This document shows positions 23,386 to 36,090 of a stretch of DNA of 64,000 nt, in pieces. The translations under genes and the position numbers were made by a program. The stretch covers positions 219,115,271 through 219,179,270 of the forward strand of contig CM060947.1 in NCBI GenBank assembly GCA_030765055.1. Direction: 5' to 3'. Source of the stretch: Mantis religiosa. Its lineage: Eukaryota > Arthropoda > Insecta > Mantodea > Mantidae. The notes under the pieces were generated by a model. The model did not search any database and was not told the DNA's origin. It worked only from the letters and a program-made list of their open reading frames with translations. Each line of letters starts with the position of its first letter. Within the stretch, counting starts at the first letter, position 1.

Positions 23386-24450
23386 GATGGCTAAAGCAGG
23401 TTTATCTGTGGTTCCCTCATTCGGAGGGCCGGGTTCGATTCCCGTGGCAGGCGTACCTAACCTATGGCCTTTTTGAGAGGTCTTCCCGGGTCTCCAGGCA
23501 AATGCTGGGTAGGTTAATTATATCCCCGAATATCCTGCCCCTTCATTATCATTTCAGATCATCTCTCATCTTGTGGTCTCTTTCAGGGTAGCAATGTCGG
23601 CAGTTCCCCCGGTAAACAACTTCGTCCTCCGGTAGGACCGTCTCCTTTCTCCGAGCGGTCTAGTCGGCCATTTCCGGAAGGGAAATGGGAGTTTTCCGAG
23701 CTCTGGCTCGGTGGGTCTCGGTGGGAGGGATGCTGGTTGTACCAGACTGCCAGGTGATTCTTAGGTCCGGCATGGTGGCCTCCGATCTCCGAGCCTGCCT
23801 GGTGGGTCTTGGTGGGAGGGATGCTGGTTGTACCAGACTGCCAGGTGATTCTTAGGTCCAGCATGGCGGCCTCCGATCTCCGAGCCTGCCTGGTGGGTCT
23901 TGGTGGGAGGGATGCTGGTTGTACCAGATTGCCAGGTGATTCTTAGGTCCAGCATGGCGGCCTCCGATCTCCGAGCCTGCCTAGTGGGTCTTGGTGGGAG
24001 GGATGCTGGTTGTACCAGATTGCTAGGTGATTCTTAGGTCCAGCATGGCGGCCTCCGATCTCCGAGCCTGCCTAGTGGGTCTTGGTGGGAGGGATGCTGG
24101 TTGTACCAGATTGCTAGGTGATTCTTAGGTCCAGCATGGCGGCCTCCGATCTCCGAGCCTGCCTAGTGGGTCTTGGTGGGAGGGATGCTGGTTGTACCAG
24201 ATTGCTAGGTGATTCTTAGGTCCAGCATGGCGGCCTCCGATCTCCGAGCCTGCCTAGTGGGTCTTGGTGGGAGGGATGCTGGTTGTACCAGATTGCTAGG
24301 TGATTCTTAGGTCCGGCATGGTGGCCTCCGATCTCCTAGTCGATTTGGTGGATTGTTTCGTGCCACGATATTTGGAATGCCGGTTGTACTGGAGTTTGAA
24401 ATTGCTAAATGGTAGGGAAGCTGCCCTCTGGACTGTTGTAAATCCTAGGA
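23386..24450 (+). mobile_element. S2 SINE-like element with internal tandem expansion
   Basis: It begins GGATGGCTAAAGCAGG (box A region, as in the 17.8 kb copy). Box B GGTTCGATTCCC follows near 23433, then the S2 body through TCTCATCTTGTGGTCTC. From 23708 a 91-bp segment corresponding to a single-copy part of other S2 elements is repeated seven times. The S2 tail (CTGCCCTCTGGACTG, about 24421) resumes after the array. It is the only S2 copy here with both tRNA boxes. Confidence 0.82.
23708..24336. repeat. 91-bp minisatellite, seven copies
   Basis: The marker TGCTGGTTGTACCAG recurs at 23731, 23822, 23913, 24004, 24095, 24186 and 24277, an exact 91-bp period. The first two or three units differ slightly; the central ones are almost identical, suggesting recent unequal exchange. 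A degenerate eighth unit follows (24337-24400). Because 91 is not a multiple of 3, the open frames seen on minus are artefacts of periodicity. Confidence 0.97.
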
Positions 24451-25749
24451 AAGATCAGTTTGGTCTTTCTCTCCGGAGATTTCTATTCTATACAATGCAG
24501 AATATTCATTTTTCCATCACGATAGCACCTTGGGAAATGGATCAAAATACTACCACGAAAATAACATTTAAAATCATTTTATATGAATTAAAGCCATTTT
24601 TGTTCCATTTACATTTTTCTTATTTTCATATACTATTTCCGTATATGTTACCCCAAGACGATTTTTCAAAAGAACAGAATATATGCTAATGAGCAAAATT
24701 ATTATTCAAACACCTTTTTAGCCACATAATATTACTAAAATAAAGTGAGACTATAAAAACTACATTAATAACGCTTTTTCTTTCTTACTTTGAGACTCCA
24801 AAAGAATCTGTGCCTGATGAACATTTCAAAGCACAAATAAAGGAACCGGGATGTAGGAAAGAGATGAATACAATTAGTAAACGAATTTTAATAAGTTTAT
24901 GTTCTTATACGGAAGGCTAAAGGGCACGGCTCAACAAAGGCGTTACTAACTCGCTTTATGCTAAAGACTGTAATTAAAATGGAATCCTCGCTGCTCAGCA
25001 ACGCAGGGATAAATATTTTTAGTGAAAACAAAGGAATTCTTGGCTACATATCTTTGTTTTCACAGGCAGCGCCATGTTAATTTATTGCCCACCGCAAGAG
25101 TTAATGTACTCTAACAAATGAGAATGACTCCAGCTGCTGCCAGAAGCGATTTAATGGCTTATAGGAAGGAATGGGAGTGACATCTGCTACGGAAATTATT
25201 ATTTACTTGAAATAGGGTGATATTTATACATAAAGCTACCCCACGAAAGTTAGCGAAACATGAGCGTATAATAAAAGCAGTGAGGAGACAGTAATACCAT
25301 TAGTATACAGCCAATCAGAAAACGAGAAGCAGAAAAATGCAAGACTTTTTAATGAGGCAAGTGTAAACATAGTACAGGAACGAGTAGAATCTGAGAACGT
25401 TCATAAGTCCACAGGTCACAAGTAGACTTAAAGGTCATTTACAATGTATTTCAGCTAAACTGCTTTTTATAAATTAAAACTTCGCAACTGTGCTATTATG
25501 GAGAAAAATGAAACTATGTGAATATGAATAGTGGAAGTTTATTTCATGACCATAACCCGTAAGCATGTTAAGAACATTATTGCTGTGTAGAATTTTGCAG
25601 TGATTTTAAACTATCATGTTACGTTCACTGGAAAATTAATGATATTATGTAAGAACCTAGAACTCGGGATTCAGATGCCGATTGCAGAAGAAGCATGGTT
25701 TGAAAATAAGTTTTAGTGGGTAGATGGCAGTTGCACACTTTCTACTCGG
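24451..25749. other. unassigned sequence
   Basis: No TE or gene recognised apart from the hairpin at 25022-25063. Confidence 0.4.
25022..25063. other. perfect 12-bp inverted repeat with 18-nt loop
   Basis: GTGAAAACAAAG at 25022-25033 is exactly complementary to CTTTGTTTTCAC at 25052-25063. The stem does not extend further, so it is short for a miRNA precursor. Confidence 0.6.
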
Positions 25750-26309
25750 GCAATAAGCCAGGTGAAAATAGATTAGATATCGACGTTTCGGGAGTTAGCA
25801 TCGCTTCCATCATCAGGATATTTATAAAATGTTATAACCGCAAATGAAACACTGGATATAACAGCAATATAAACAAAGACAAAAAACTATCAAAATTCGC
25901 ATTACTCAAGAAAATACTGTTTTCCGTAAATTAAATGCCAGGTCAGGAGATGGCGTGAGCATAGAAAATTGTGTCAAAGAAACGTAACTACTTAACTTGA
26001 TTATCAAGCTGTATTGCTTCTTAAATTGACGGATTTCCATTTTAAGGCCGGTTTCCAAGAGGAGCTGAACTAAAATCCAGCATCACGATTAAGTGTGCTC
26101 CTTTCAGAGGATATCGCCAAAGCCTCCTTAATCCTCCGCTCCCAGTAACTATTACATATTGCCAAGATGGTCGTCTCCCAAAAATTGGCTCTTTGGTCGT
26201 TATCGAAACAATGCTCTGCCAGTCCAGACTTTTCAGATTGCATTAAACGAATGCTCCATTCATGTTCGATTATTCTGGTAGCGATGGTCCTTCCTATGGT
26301 AGTTGTTTC
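25750..26309 (-). pseudogene. Penelope-like element remnant: GIY-YIG C-terminus and 3' UTR
   Basis: On minus from 26309 the frame reads TTIGRTIATRIIEHEWSIRL, EKSGLAEHCFDNDQ and then YWERRIKEALAI..LNRDAGF, to a TAG at 26070-26072. This is the pattern of the GIY-YIG endonuclease tail of Penelope-like elements: the IG of YIG, the catalytic-type Arg and EH, the AEH helix, and the KEA..LNRD ending. The GIY half and the whole RT are missing. An S3 SINE adjoins directly at 26310. The 3' UTR carries a hammerhead-like fold (25777-25821). It represents a different Penelope lineage from the 58.7-61.2 kb element. Confidence 0.8.
25777..25821 (-). ncRNA. hammerhead-ribozyme-like motif, Penelope type (copy B)
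   Basis: On minus, in order: stem I strand ATATC; core CTGATGA; a stem-loop with GGA..TCC pairing (one bulged A, a T.C mismatch at its base); core GAAA; a minimal stem III, ACGT sharing the last A; cleavage triplet GTC; and stem I partner GATAT. Stem I pairs perfectly over 5 bp. All invariant core bases (C3 U4 G5 A6 N G8 A9, G12 A13 A14, A15.1-U16.1, C17) are present. The very short, self-complementary stem III is the known form of hammerheads in Penelope-like elements, thought to act as dimers. The predicted cut lies between 25782 and 25781. Activity is inferred, not shown. Confidence 0.78.
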
Positions 26310-26449
26310 TTAATTTATCTCCTCCAAGTTGTCATGTCGGACTATGAATGAAACGGATGAAATAATGCTCAAATGAGGCCAGAGTTCATGGAGCTTAGTT
26401 ACGTGACATTCGTCCTTGAGGATAAGGGAAAATCCCGGAAAACCCCTTT
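26310..26449 (-). mobile_element. S3 SINE fragment lacking tRNA head
   Basis: The 3' part of S3 on minus: CTCCTCCAAGTTGTCATG, GATGAATGAAACGGATGAAA and AGGATAAGGGAAAATCCCGG. The head is absent. It abuts the Penelope remnant, truncating that element. Confidence 0.8.
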
Positions 26450-27756
26450 TATGTAACGTATTGAAGTGAAAACTTCTTTAGGCGCGTTTAGCACTTTTTG
26501 TGGGCAGTGAATTAAACTGAGCCGTCACGCTGGAATATGTGACGCTCATTCGGGTGAAGTCGGCTCAATCCAAACTACCCCTCCCCCCACCTCACACCCA
26601 ATCGTTATTTCAATCCTATGTTGTCCATACCACTATACACATAGATTTTCTGTCGCACTCAACAGCGTATCAACAACACGCATCCAGGTATATTTTAACA
26701 TATTTCAAATACTATGACAAATTCAGAATCCCTACAAGAGTTTCATTTAAAAAATAATTGTCTTAGGACCGTTCTTACAAACGTCTGTCAAGTGTCGGTA
26801 ACCGATCCGGTCAGATAACCTTCTGTCATTTAACAAGTCGACAAATGTAAAATCCCACTTCATACGAACAGATATCACCCAAATTTGGTATTTGGTATTT
26901 GGTATTTGAATAATTAAAACCATAATAACGAAAAATAAAGCGAGTCTGCTAATTGGAAACAAAAGTGTTAGGAATTCGTGAAAGAGATGCTTCATTTAAG
27001 AACTGGTTACTTTTATAGACAATTTGTGTTTATTGTGAGTAGTAAAATGTAAAATATCAATAAATTAAATCTAATAACACATAAATAATAAAATTACCTC
27101 GTATTAAAATGACGTTTTGCGTTTATTTTCATTTACAACTTATAGGTTCTTCCATAAACTGAAAGATCGACCAAGGGTCAAGAAAATGTTTTAATATCAC
27201 TATAAATTGTGACAAAACATTTGAAATGAATATGACATGTAATAAAATATATATGGAAATATGTACGGACGTGCAATAAAATATGGAGTAATGAGTATAT
27301 GTACGGATATATAATACAACATGTGTAAAATGTATACGTAACCGAACATTTCCGAATGTTAAAAAAATATCCAAATAAGGAAATTAATATCATATAATTA
27401 TGTTATAAGATTTGTATGAACTTGTACTTTTATTAAAAATAAAAGTGCAATTAAGCAGAAAGAAAAAAAATATGAAAAATGATTGTGATTTGATTTTACT
27501 TCATTTATACATCCTTTATGTATACCCTCTTCGCACGGTCGTAAGTCCGTGGTCATTCGGTTTTTTTCAGAGCATTTTCATTTGCGAACACACTTAGCGT
27601 AAGGCATGAAATGTATAGCTCGCAACTGGCCTTTTTGCGCAAGAATGAGTGTCAAAATTAGAATTTTTAAATTATTTTAAAGAATAATTTATACCTAATG
27701 AATAGTTTTTAAGTTTTCATTTCTGTCATGTGGTCTTAAGCGCACACAAGATCTTT
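26450..27756. other. unassigned AT-rich sequence
   Basis: Includes a small tandem (TATTTGG repeated, 26883-26908). No recognised genes. Confidence 0.4.
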
Positions 27757-27827
27757 CTGACCTAGATTCGAACTCGGGACCTCATGACGTGAGACAGACG
27801 CGCTACCATCTGCACTACCGAGGCTGA
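27757..27827 (-). mobile_element. S3 SINE head fragment
   Basis: Only the tRNA-like head: complement of box B at AGATTCGAACTCGGGACC, and box A complement CTACCATCTGCACTACCGAG. The body is missing. Confidence 0.75.
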
Positions 27828-29146
27828 CATAAATAGGAACATATTTTCAAGAATGGCTTAGCAGAAGTTTTAACTCAGTGTTTTGTTTAACATCTACTGC
27901 ACAAAGAGTAATTGATATCAAAATTATCTTAAATCAGTATTCTGATTGTGTATAAAATGGAATAGTATTATGGGCAATTCCTCTGTTTCCAGCAAGTACG
28001 TTGGCTGGACCACTGTTCTTTACATTATTTATTACTGATCTTGCTACCAAGCATGCCACAGTAAAAAGTCCTAAAAGAGCACGATTCAATAAATTAATAA
28101 TGCCTAATATTACATTGCAAGTTATTTATTTTCAATGAAGTACTTATAGTTGAAGCAAAATTCCGTTAGGAATAATCCGGTTCTCTCTATAGCTTTCATT
28201 AGTACTTTAAATGCAGATATATTTTATCTTCTACATATTATATTTTTTCAGTACATAAATGAACGTTAAAATACAAATGGGATGCAAGAGTGCTGCAGTA
28301 CGGTGAACTTGGTTAAACTATTTTTGTTTATGAATTAAATTTTACAACATTCATTGTTATTTTACTGAATTCCATCGTTAGCTAACCTAATTTAGGCAAA
28401 GCTTATATAAATTTACGCCAATATTTATCGTTTTCATTTTCTAGCTTTTGCTAGGAATTTCTACGGGGTTTTCCAAAAGTGAAAAGGAAATTCATAGAGG
28501 AATACTTACAGTAAAATAGCAAACAACCTAAAATGTGCTCTCTAAATTATGCTTTCATTTAGTTGTTAGTTGGGTGGGGAATAGTTAGGGCAAGGTTTTT
28601 CACTTGTAAAATGAACAATAGTCTCTTAGATTCTTAATGTTGTCACATCAGATTTTTAAATAAGACGTTGGTTTTTTGTTCTTCAAGCAAAATTTAAGAG
28701 TAAGGTCTTAGGAGCATATATGGATGATGACATTGCTCTGTGGTTTTACTTATCAGGATGCAATATTAAATCAAATTAATTGAATAAATAGGTAACATTT
28801 TGAATGAGTAGTGTTGACTGTATGACAAAGATCAGAGGGGGTGGACTTAGCACATCACTACAAAATCTTTTGTACCTCTCTGAGGAGAGCACAGGGGGTA
28901 GAATTCCTCAGTTCACATTCCCAGCAGTTTCTGGGTGTCGGAGATCTCCCCGATTCTTAGGTTGAAGATTTATAGAAGGCAAATTCCCTCTCATGCTCAA
29001 CGAAACTCCCGCTGAAACTTGGCACTATGAAGTAGCCAATCAGAATGTAAGATGAAGTTAAATGACAAGTGGCAGAAATTCAGGAGACATAATCTATCCT
29101 TCCCAGCATTCGCTATCGACTTCCGGAAACATCCTAAAAATGCATG
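27828..29146. other. unassigned AT-rich sequence
   Basis: No coding similarity or TE structure recognised. Confidence 0.4.
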
Positions 29147-29564
29147 GGTCAGAAACTTTGCTATTACAATTATTTCCGGGCTGTTTTGGGTGAAATGATG
29201 CTCAAATGAGCCCAGGGTCCATAGAGCTTAGAGTTACACGACATTCGTCTTTCAGGACAAGGGAAAACCCCGGAAAAACCTTATCGAGGTAACTCGCCCT
29301 GACCGACATTCGAACTCGGGACCTTTTGAACGCGAGGCAGATATGCTACCACCACGCTACCAAGGCGGGCAATTTGTTGTGGTCCGTTGGCGTAAGAACG
29401 CCCAAAAGTTTCGTCTCAACGCAGCGAAACTGTCTCGGAGGAAAGTTCGACCGCGCCACTGAAGATGTCTACCGCAGTTGTGGACGAAAAGTTTGGAAGT
29501 TCTTACGCCAGCAGACCACGACAAAACAGCTCGGAAATAATTAATTGTAATAAAGACTCTGGCC
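29147..29564. mobile_element. foldback element (about 231 bp) split by an S3 SINE
   Basis: The right arm 29483-29564 is the inverted complement of a left arm now in two pieces, 29147-29187 and 29375-29414. Paired blocks include ATTTCCGGGCTGTTTT with AAAACAGCTCGGAAAT, and GGCGTAAGAAC with GTTCTTACGCC. The arms are about 81-82 bp with a 68-bp loop (29415-29482). Such a long inverted repeat with a short centre fits a foldback or MITE. No flanking target duplication was identified. Confidence 0.8.
29188..29370 (-). mobile_element. S3 SINE inserted in foldback arm
   Basis: S3 body and head on minus (GGTGAAATGATGCTCAAATG, CCCCGGAAAAACCTTATC, ACATTCGAACTCGGGACC, CTACCAAGGCGGGC), lacking the extreme 3' end and A-tail. 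TTTG occurs at both junctions, a possible short target duplication. It interrupts the left arm of the foldback, so it inserted later. Confidence 0.85.
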
Positions 29565-31279
29565 GTGAAAGCTTGCTTTCATCAGAAACTTTGGTCACGA
29601 AAGTCGAAACAACGGCCTCCTAATTGCGGGTCACAGACGCCAACACCTCAGCGATCTCTCTTGGTTTAATGTATATAAGGAGGCTAGCAAGGAAAACTGC
29701 TGCATGCAAGTACAAGGTGTACCTTTATAGCGTTAAATCTTTACTTAGGTTTTAAATTTTATTAATACTCAAGAAAAAGCAGATAACACTGACAATGACA
29801 CTGACACACAGCGAGGGAGTGCAGGAAATTGTTAGGGAGCAAAAATATGAAGTTGGAAAAAAGAGTGTGAGGGAGAAAGGAAGGAAAGGGCAGTGGGGAG
29901 TGAGAGATGGGGAGAGAAAAGCATTTAAATTTGATGCAATCACGCGAACATGACTTCGGGTAATACATAAATATATGTGTAATGGGTTCAGAGGCATGCA
30001 GTTAGAGAGGGACTAAAAACTCCAAATTAAAAGAAAATACGTGTTGGCTTTAGCAATGTAGGTAAATTATACATATTGTCAATAAGGAAATAAAAGGCTT
30101 GATGGAGGTTAATGTAGTCATAATTTGTTAATAAACTCAGTTACAAGAAAGTTTTGTTTCCGTGCCACTGTCTTCAAAATTTGGAGGAAGTGAAATGCTG
30201 TAAGTAGGTACTGTTTTAATTAAGTAAAGAAGGTGCTGAAAACGTTTGCTTGATACTGCGTGAGGTTGAACTCCCGAAAAATGCTCAAAAGCTCTGCTGT
30301 GTGACGTGTTTCTTAGAACTTAAAACTGCCGGTTCCAGTTTAAAGCAATCTCGCAGACATGGTTTGGGCTGGGCGACGTTCGCTAGTATGGAAAACGTGT
30401 CTCTTGCACTCCTTCGGGTTTTCCGTAGAAGAGAAGCACCTTGGCCAACTTACTTCTTGTGTATCAGTCATCATTGTCAATCATATTTGACGATAGCAAT
30501 ACAAACAGACACGAAAATTAGGAAACTATTCAGCAAAATAGTACTCTAAACGTTACCGATGAAGGACTGCTGCAAGTTACATAACAGCTTATGAAATACC
30601 ATTGGTTAAAAGAAAAACCTTTTAACTAATTGAATGTGACATTTACTGCCTGTTATTACCAAGTCTATTGTATATTTATTTGCGGTCATCCCCCTACGCC
30701 TGGGAGGCCTACGCAAGCAGCTTCTAGAACTCGTATTTGGAACGAAATATGATCACATGGCCATGACAGATGGTCATATGATCACACCTACCTACTACCA
30801 TGTCTGAGTTATAACCCTTCATTTAATTTCTCTACTACATACATAAAATAGATAAATGAAGTGTTGCATTCCATTCAAAAGTTCGATACCCATATTTCAA
30901 TCGACGTAAGTGCTTTAGACTACCTGAACAAAAAGAAACTGCGTAATATAAATAAAAACAAAAGTATCATATTTCATGTTGAAATTCAGCATCTTTCAAC
31001 GATGAATTTTCATGATTTTCAACATGATTTTCATGATTTTCACTACAAATTAAATTTTACGTTGAATAATTACACTGGGCAACATTGAAAATGTTTCGGG
31101 CTTAAAAATAGTGAATTTACATGCATTTCCATCTGTTGTATTAAAAAATCACCATAAAAAGGTAGATTAGCTCTTGTTTTGAAGATAAAGTGACATTTCA
31201 TTTTTTAGAGTGAAGATTTTTAAACTGGGGATTTTTTTGGGGAGCTGGCACACCTGTCAAATAAAATACAATCTGAGAA
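29565..31279. other. unassigned sequence
   Basis: A 99-codon open frame at 30250-30549 (plus) has no recognisable family. Short direct repeats of TCATGATTTTCA near 31008-31040. No TE boundaries seen. Confidence 0.4.
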
Positions 31280-31726
31280 ATTTTGGAAATTAAGTGATGC
31301 ATAAGTTATGGAAGGCATTTTTGTCGGACCACAAATAAGAGAACCTGTAAAGGATCCTGCATTTGACCAAATTTTGGAGGGGAAAGAAAAAGGGAGCTTG
31401 GGAAGCGTTCAAGGGATGTTTCATGGATTTTTAGGCAACAAAAGAGATGACAAATACAAGCATTTGGTGACAGTGCTCCTGCAAAAATACCGTAACCTTG
31501 GATGTAACACCCATTTTCTCCACTCCCATCTAGATTTTTGGCTCATCGTTGTGGAGCTGTTAGTGATGAACAGGGGGAGAGGCTCCACCAGGACATTTCT
31601 GTTATGGAACAAAGATATCAGAGCCGTTGGAATGAAGTAATGCTTGCGGATTACTGCTGGTCTTTGTATAGGGATTCTGCGGAACTCCATCACAAGAGGC
31701 AAGCTAAGAGACGACGAAGTCAATAG
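31280..31726 (+). pseudogene. C-terminal remnant of a repeated arthropod protein of unknown function
   Basis: The first frame reads EGIFVGPQIREPVKD, FHGFLGNKRDDKYKHLV, LLQKYRNLGCN and THFLHSHLDF. A frameshift near 31535 moves to HRCGAVSDEQGERLHQDIS, then MEQRYQSRWNEVMLADYCWS, LYRDSAELHHKR, and a stop at 31724-31726. I know this ordered motif set from a multi-copy protein family in arthropod genomes, usually next to repeats and suspected to be of transposon origin. I know no established activity for it. Here only the C-terminal quarter or so remains, with one in-frame stop before MEGIF and one frameshift. I give no functional name. Confidence 0.68.
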
Positions 31727-34345
<2,619 letters not shown>

Positions 34346-35345
34346 NNNNNNNNNNNNNNNNNNNNNNNNNNNNNNNNNNNNNNNNNNNNNNNNNNNNNNN
34401 NNNNNNNNNNNNNNNNNNNNNNNNNNNNNNNNNNNNNNNNNNNNNNNNNNNNNNNNNNNNNNNNNNNNNNNNNNNNNNNNNNNNNNNNNNNNNNNNNNNN
34501 NNNNNNNNNNNNNNNNNNNNNNNNNNNNNNNNNNNNNNNNNNNNNNNNNNNNNNNNNNNNNNNNNNNNNNNNNNNNNNNNNNNNNNNNNNNNNNNNNNNN
34601 NNNNNNNNNNNNNNNNNNNNNNNNNNNNNNNNNNNNNNNNNNNNNNNNNNNNNNNNNNNNNNNNNNNNNNNNNNNNNNNNNNNNNNNNNNNNNNNNNNNN
34701 NNNNNNNNNNNNNNNNNNNNNNNNNNNNNNNNNNNNNNNNNNNNNNNNNNNNNNNNNNNNNNNNNNNNNNNNNNNNNNNNNNNNNNNNNNNNNNNNNNNN
34801 NNNNNNNNNNNNNNNNNNNNNNNNNNNNNNNNNNNNNNNNNNNNNNNNNNNNNNNNNNNNNNNNNNNNNNNNNNNNNNNNNNNNNNNNNNNNNNNNNNNN
34901 NNNNNNNNNNNNNNNNNNNNNNNNNNNNNNNNNNNNNNNNNNNNNNNNNNNNNNNNNNNNNNNNNNNNNNNNNNNNNNNNNNNNNNNNNNNNNNNNNNNN
35001 NNNNNNNNNNNNNNNNNNNNNNNNNNNNNNNNNNNNNNNNNNNNNNNNNNNNNNNNNNNNNNNNNNNNNNNNNNNNNNNNNNNNNNNNNNNNNNNNNNNN
35101 NNNNNNNNNNNNNNNNNNNNNNNNNNNNNNNNNNNNNNNNNNNNNNNNNNNNNNNNNNNNNNNNNNNNNNNNNNNNNNNNNNNNNNNNNNNNNNNNNNNN
35201 NNNNNNNNNNNNNNNNNNNNNNNNNNNNNNNNNNNNNNNNNNNNNNNNNNNNNNNNNNNNNNNNNNNNNNNNNNNNNNNNNNNNNNNNNNNNNNNNNNNN
35301 NNNNNNNNNNNNNNNNNNNNNNNNNNNNNNNNNNNNNNNNNNNNN
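34346..35345. other. assembly gap, exactly 1000 N
   Basis: All bases are N. The round length suggests a placeholder rather than a measured size. The microsatellite on the left probably stopped the assembly. Confidence 0.99.
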
Positions 35346-35942
35346 TGAGCGTTTTTCCCTGGTGTCAGTCTTCTGCTCATGGACTCCCCTTACGTGTTTT
35401 CACTTAGCAGACTCTCCTTAGTAGACCTTCCGGGAGCATCGTTTGTTAAGGGTGGGCTCAACCAGCGTTGGGTGTGTTTAATATGGAAACGTTAGGGACC
35501 CCATCTTCGCTTACGCATATGGTGCCTCAGACCTGGTCGTGCTCTGTTATTTCTCCCTCCCAGGGATCTCCGAAGTATAAAAGACCACATAGGCCTGCGT
35601 GTGGTGCTGTCCCGGTTTAAAGAGCTTCTACTTGATAAGTATCTTCACCTATACTTTACTCGTACTGCTTGACTATTCGGCCAGTTGCGCTCGCGGCGAA
35701 CTTACCAAGCTACTTGAGGGTGATTCAAAGCTCCCCTCCAGCGGGAACTGAACAAGGTCCAATCGGCGGCCAGCACCTGTCTTGCCTGCCAGGGAAAATC
35801 AACGGGAAATGCTACCAGGAGTTTGCGAGCCTCGCAAACGATTTCAAATTCATAGAAGTTTATGATGCACTACAGAACAAAATTTTGTACCTCGAAAGGT
35901 CGTAAATGCCTTGGAGAACTTGTAATATGATCTGCCCTAAGG
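35346..35942. other. GC-richer unassigned sequence next to the gap
   Basis: GC content is visibly higher than in the surroundings, with an open frame at 35669-35905 (plus) of no recognisable family. It could be the 5' region of a retroelement mostly hidden in the gap; this is a guess. Confidence 0.35.
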
Positions 35943-36090
35943 GGCCCCCTCAGTAGCGTAGATGGTGGCATGTCTGCCTTACGTTCAAGAGGTCCTAATT
36001 TCGGGATTCTGAGCCCATTTGAGCATCATTTCACCCATTCTATTCATCGTCAGATATGACTTGAAAAGTTAATTGACGTAAATAAAAAAA
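35943..36090 (+). mobile_element. S3 SINE with internal deletion
   Basis: Head CAGTAGCGTAGATGGTGGCA and GTCTGCCTTACGTTCAAGAG join directly to CCCATTTGAGCATCATTTCA and the AAATAAAAAAA tail. The middle of the body is missing. Confidence 0.8.

Noticed and set aside
23583..23955. Minus-strand frames with repeated RITWQSGTT-type peptides
   Set aside because: The 91-bp DNA period is not a multiple of three, and the strand is antisense to a SINE; no evidence of a protein.
24810..24830. CTGATGA as a third hammerhead core
   Set aside because: No GAAA with a pairing stem II follows on either side.
29560..29600. CTGATGAAAGC on minus as a hammerhead core
   Set aside because: A stem could form but the required GAAA after stem II is absent.
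30250..30549. 99-codon plus-strand frame
   Set aside because: No known motif; not supported beyond being open.
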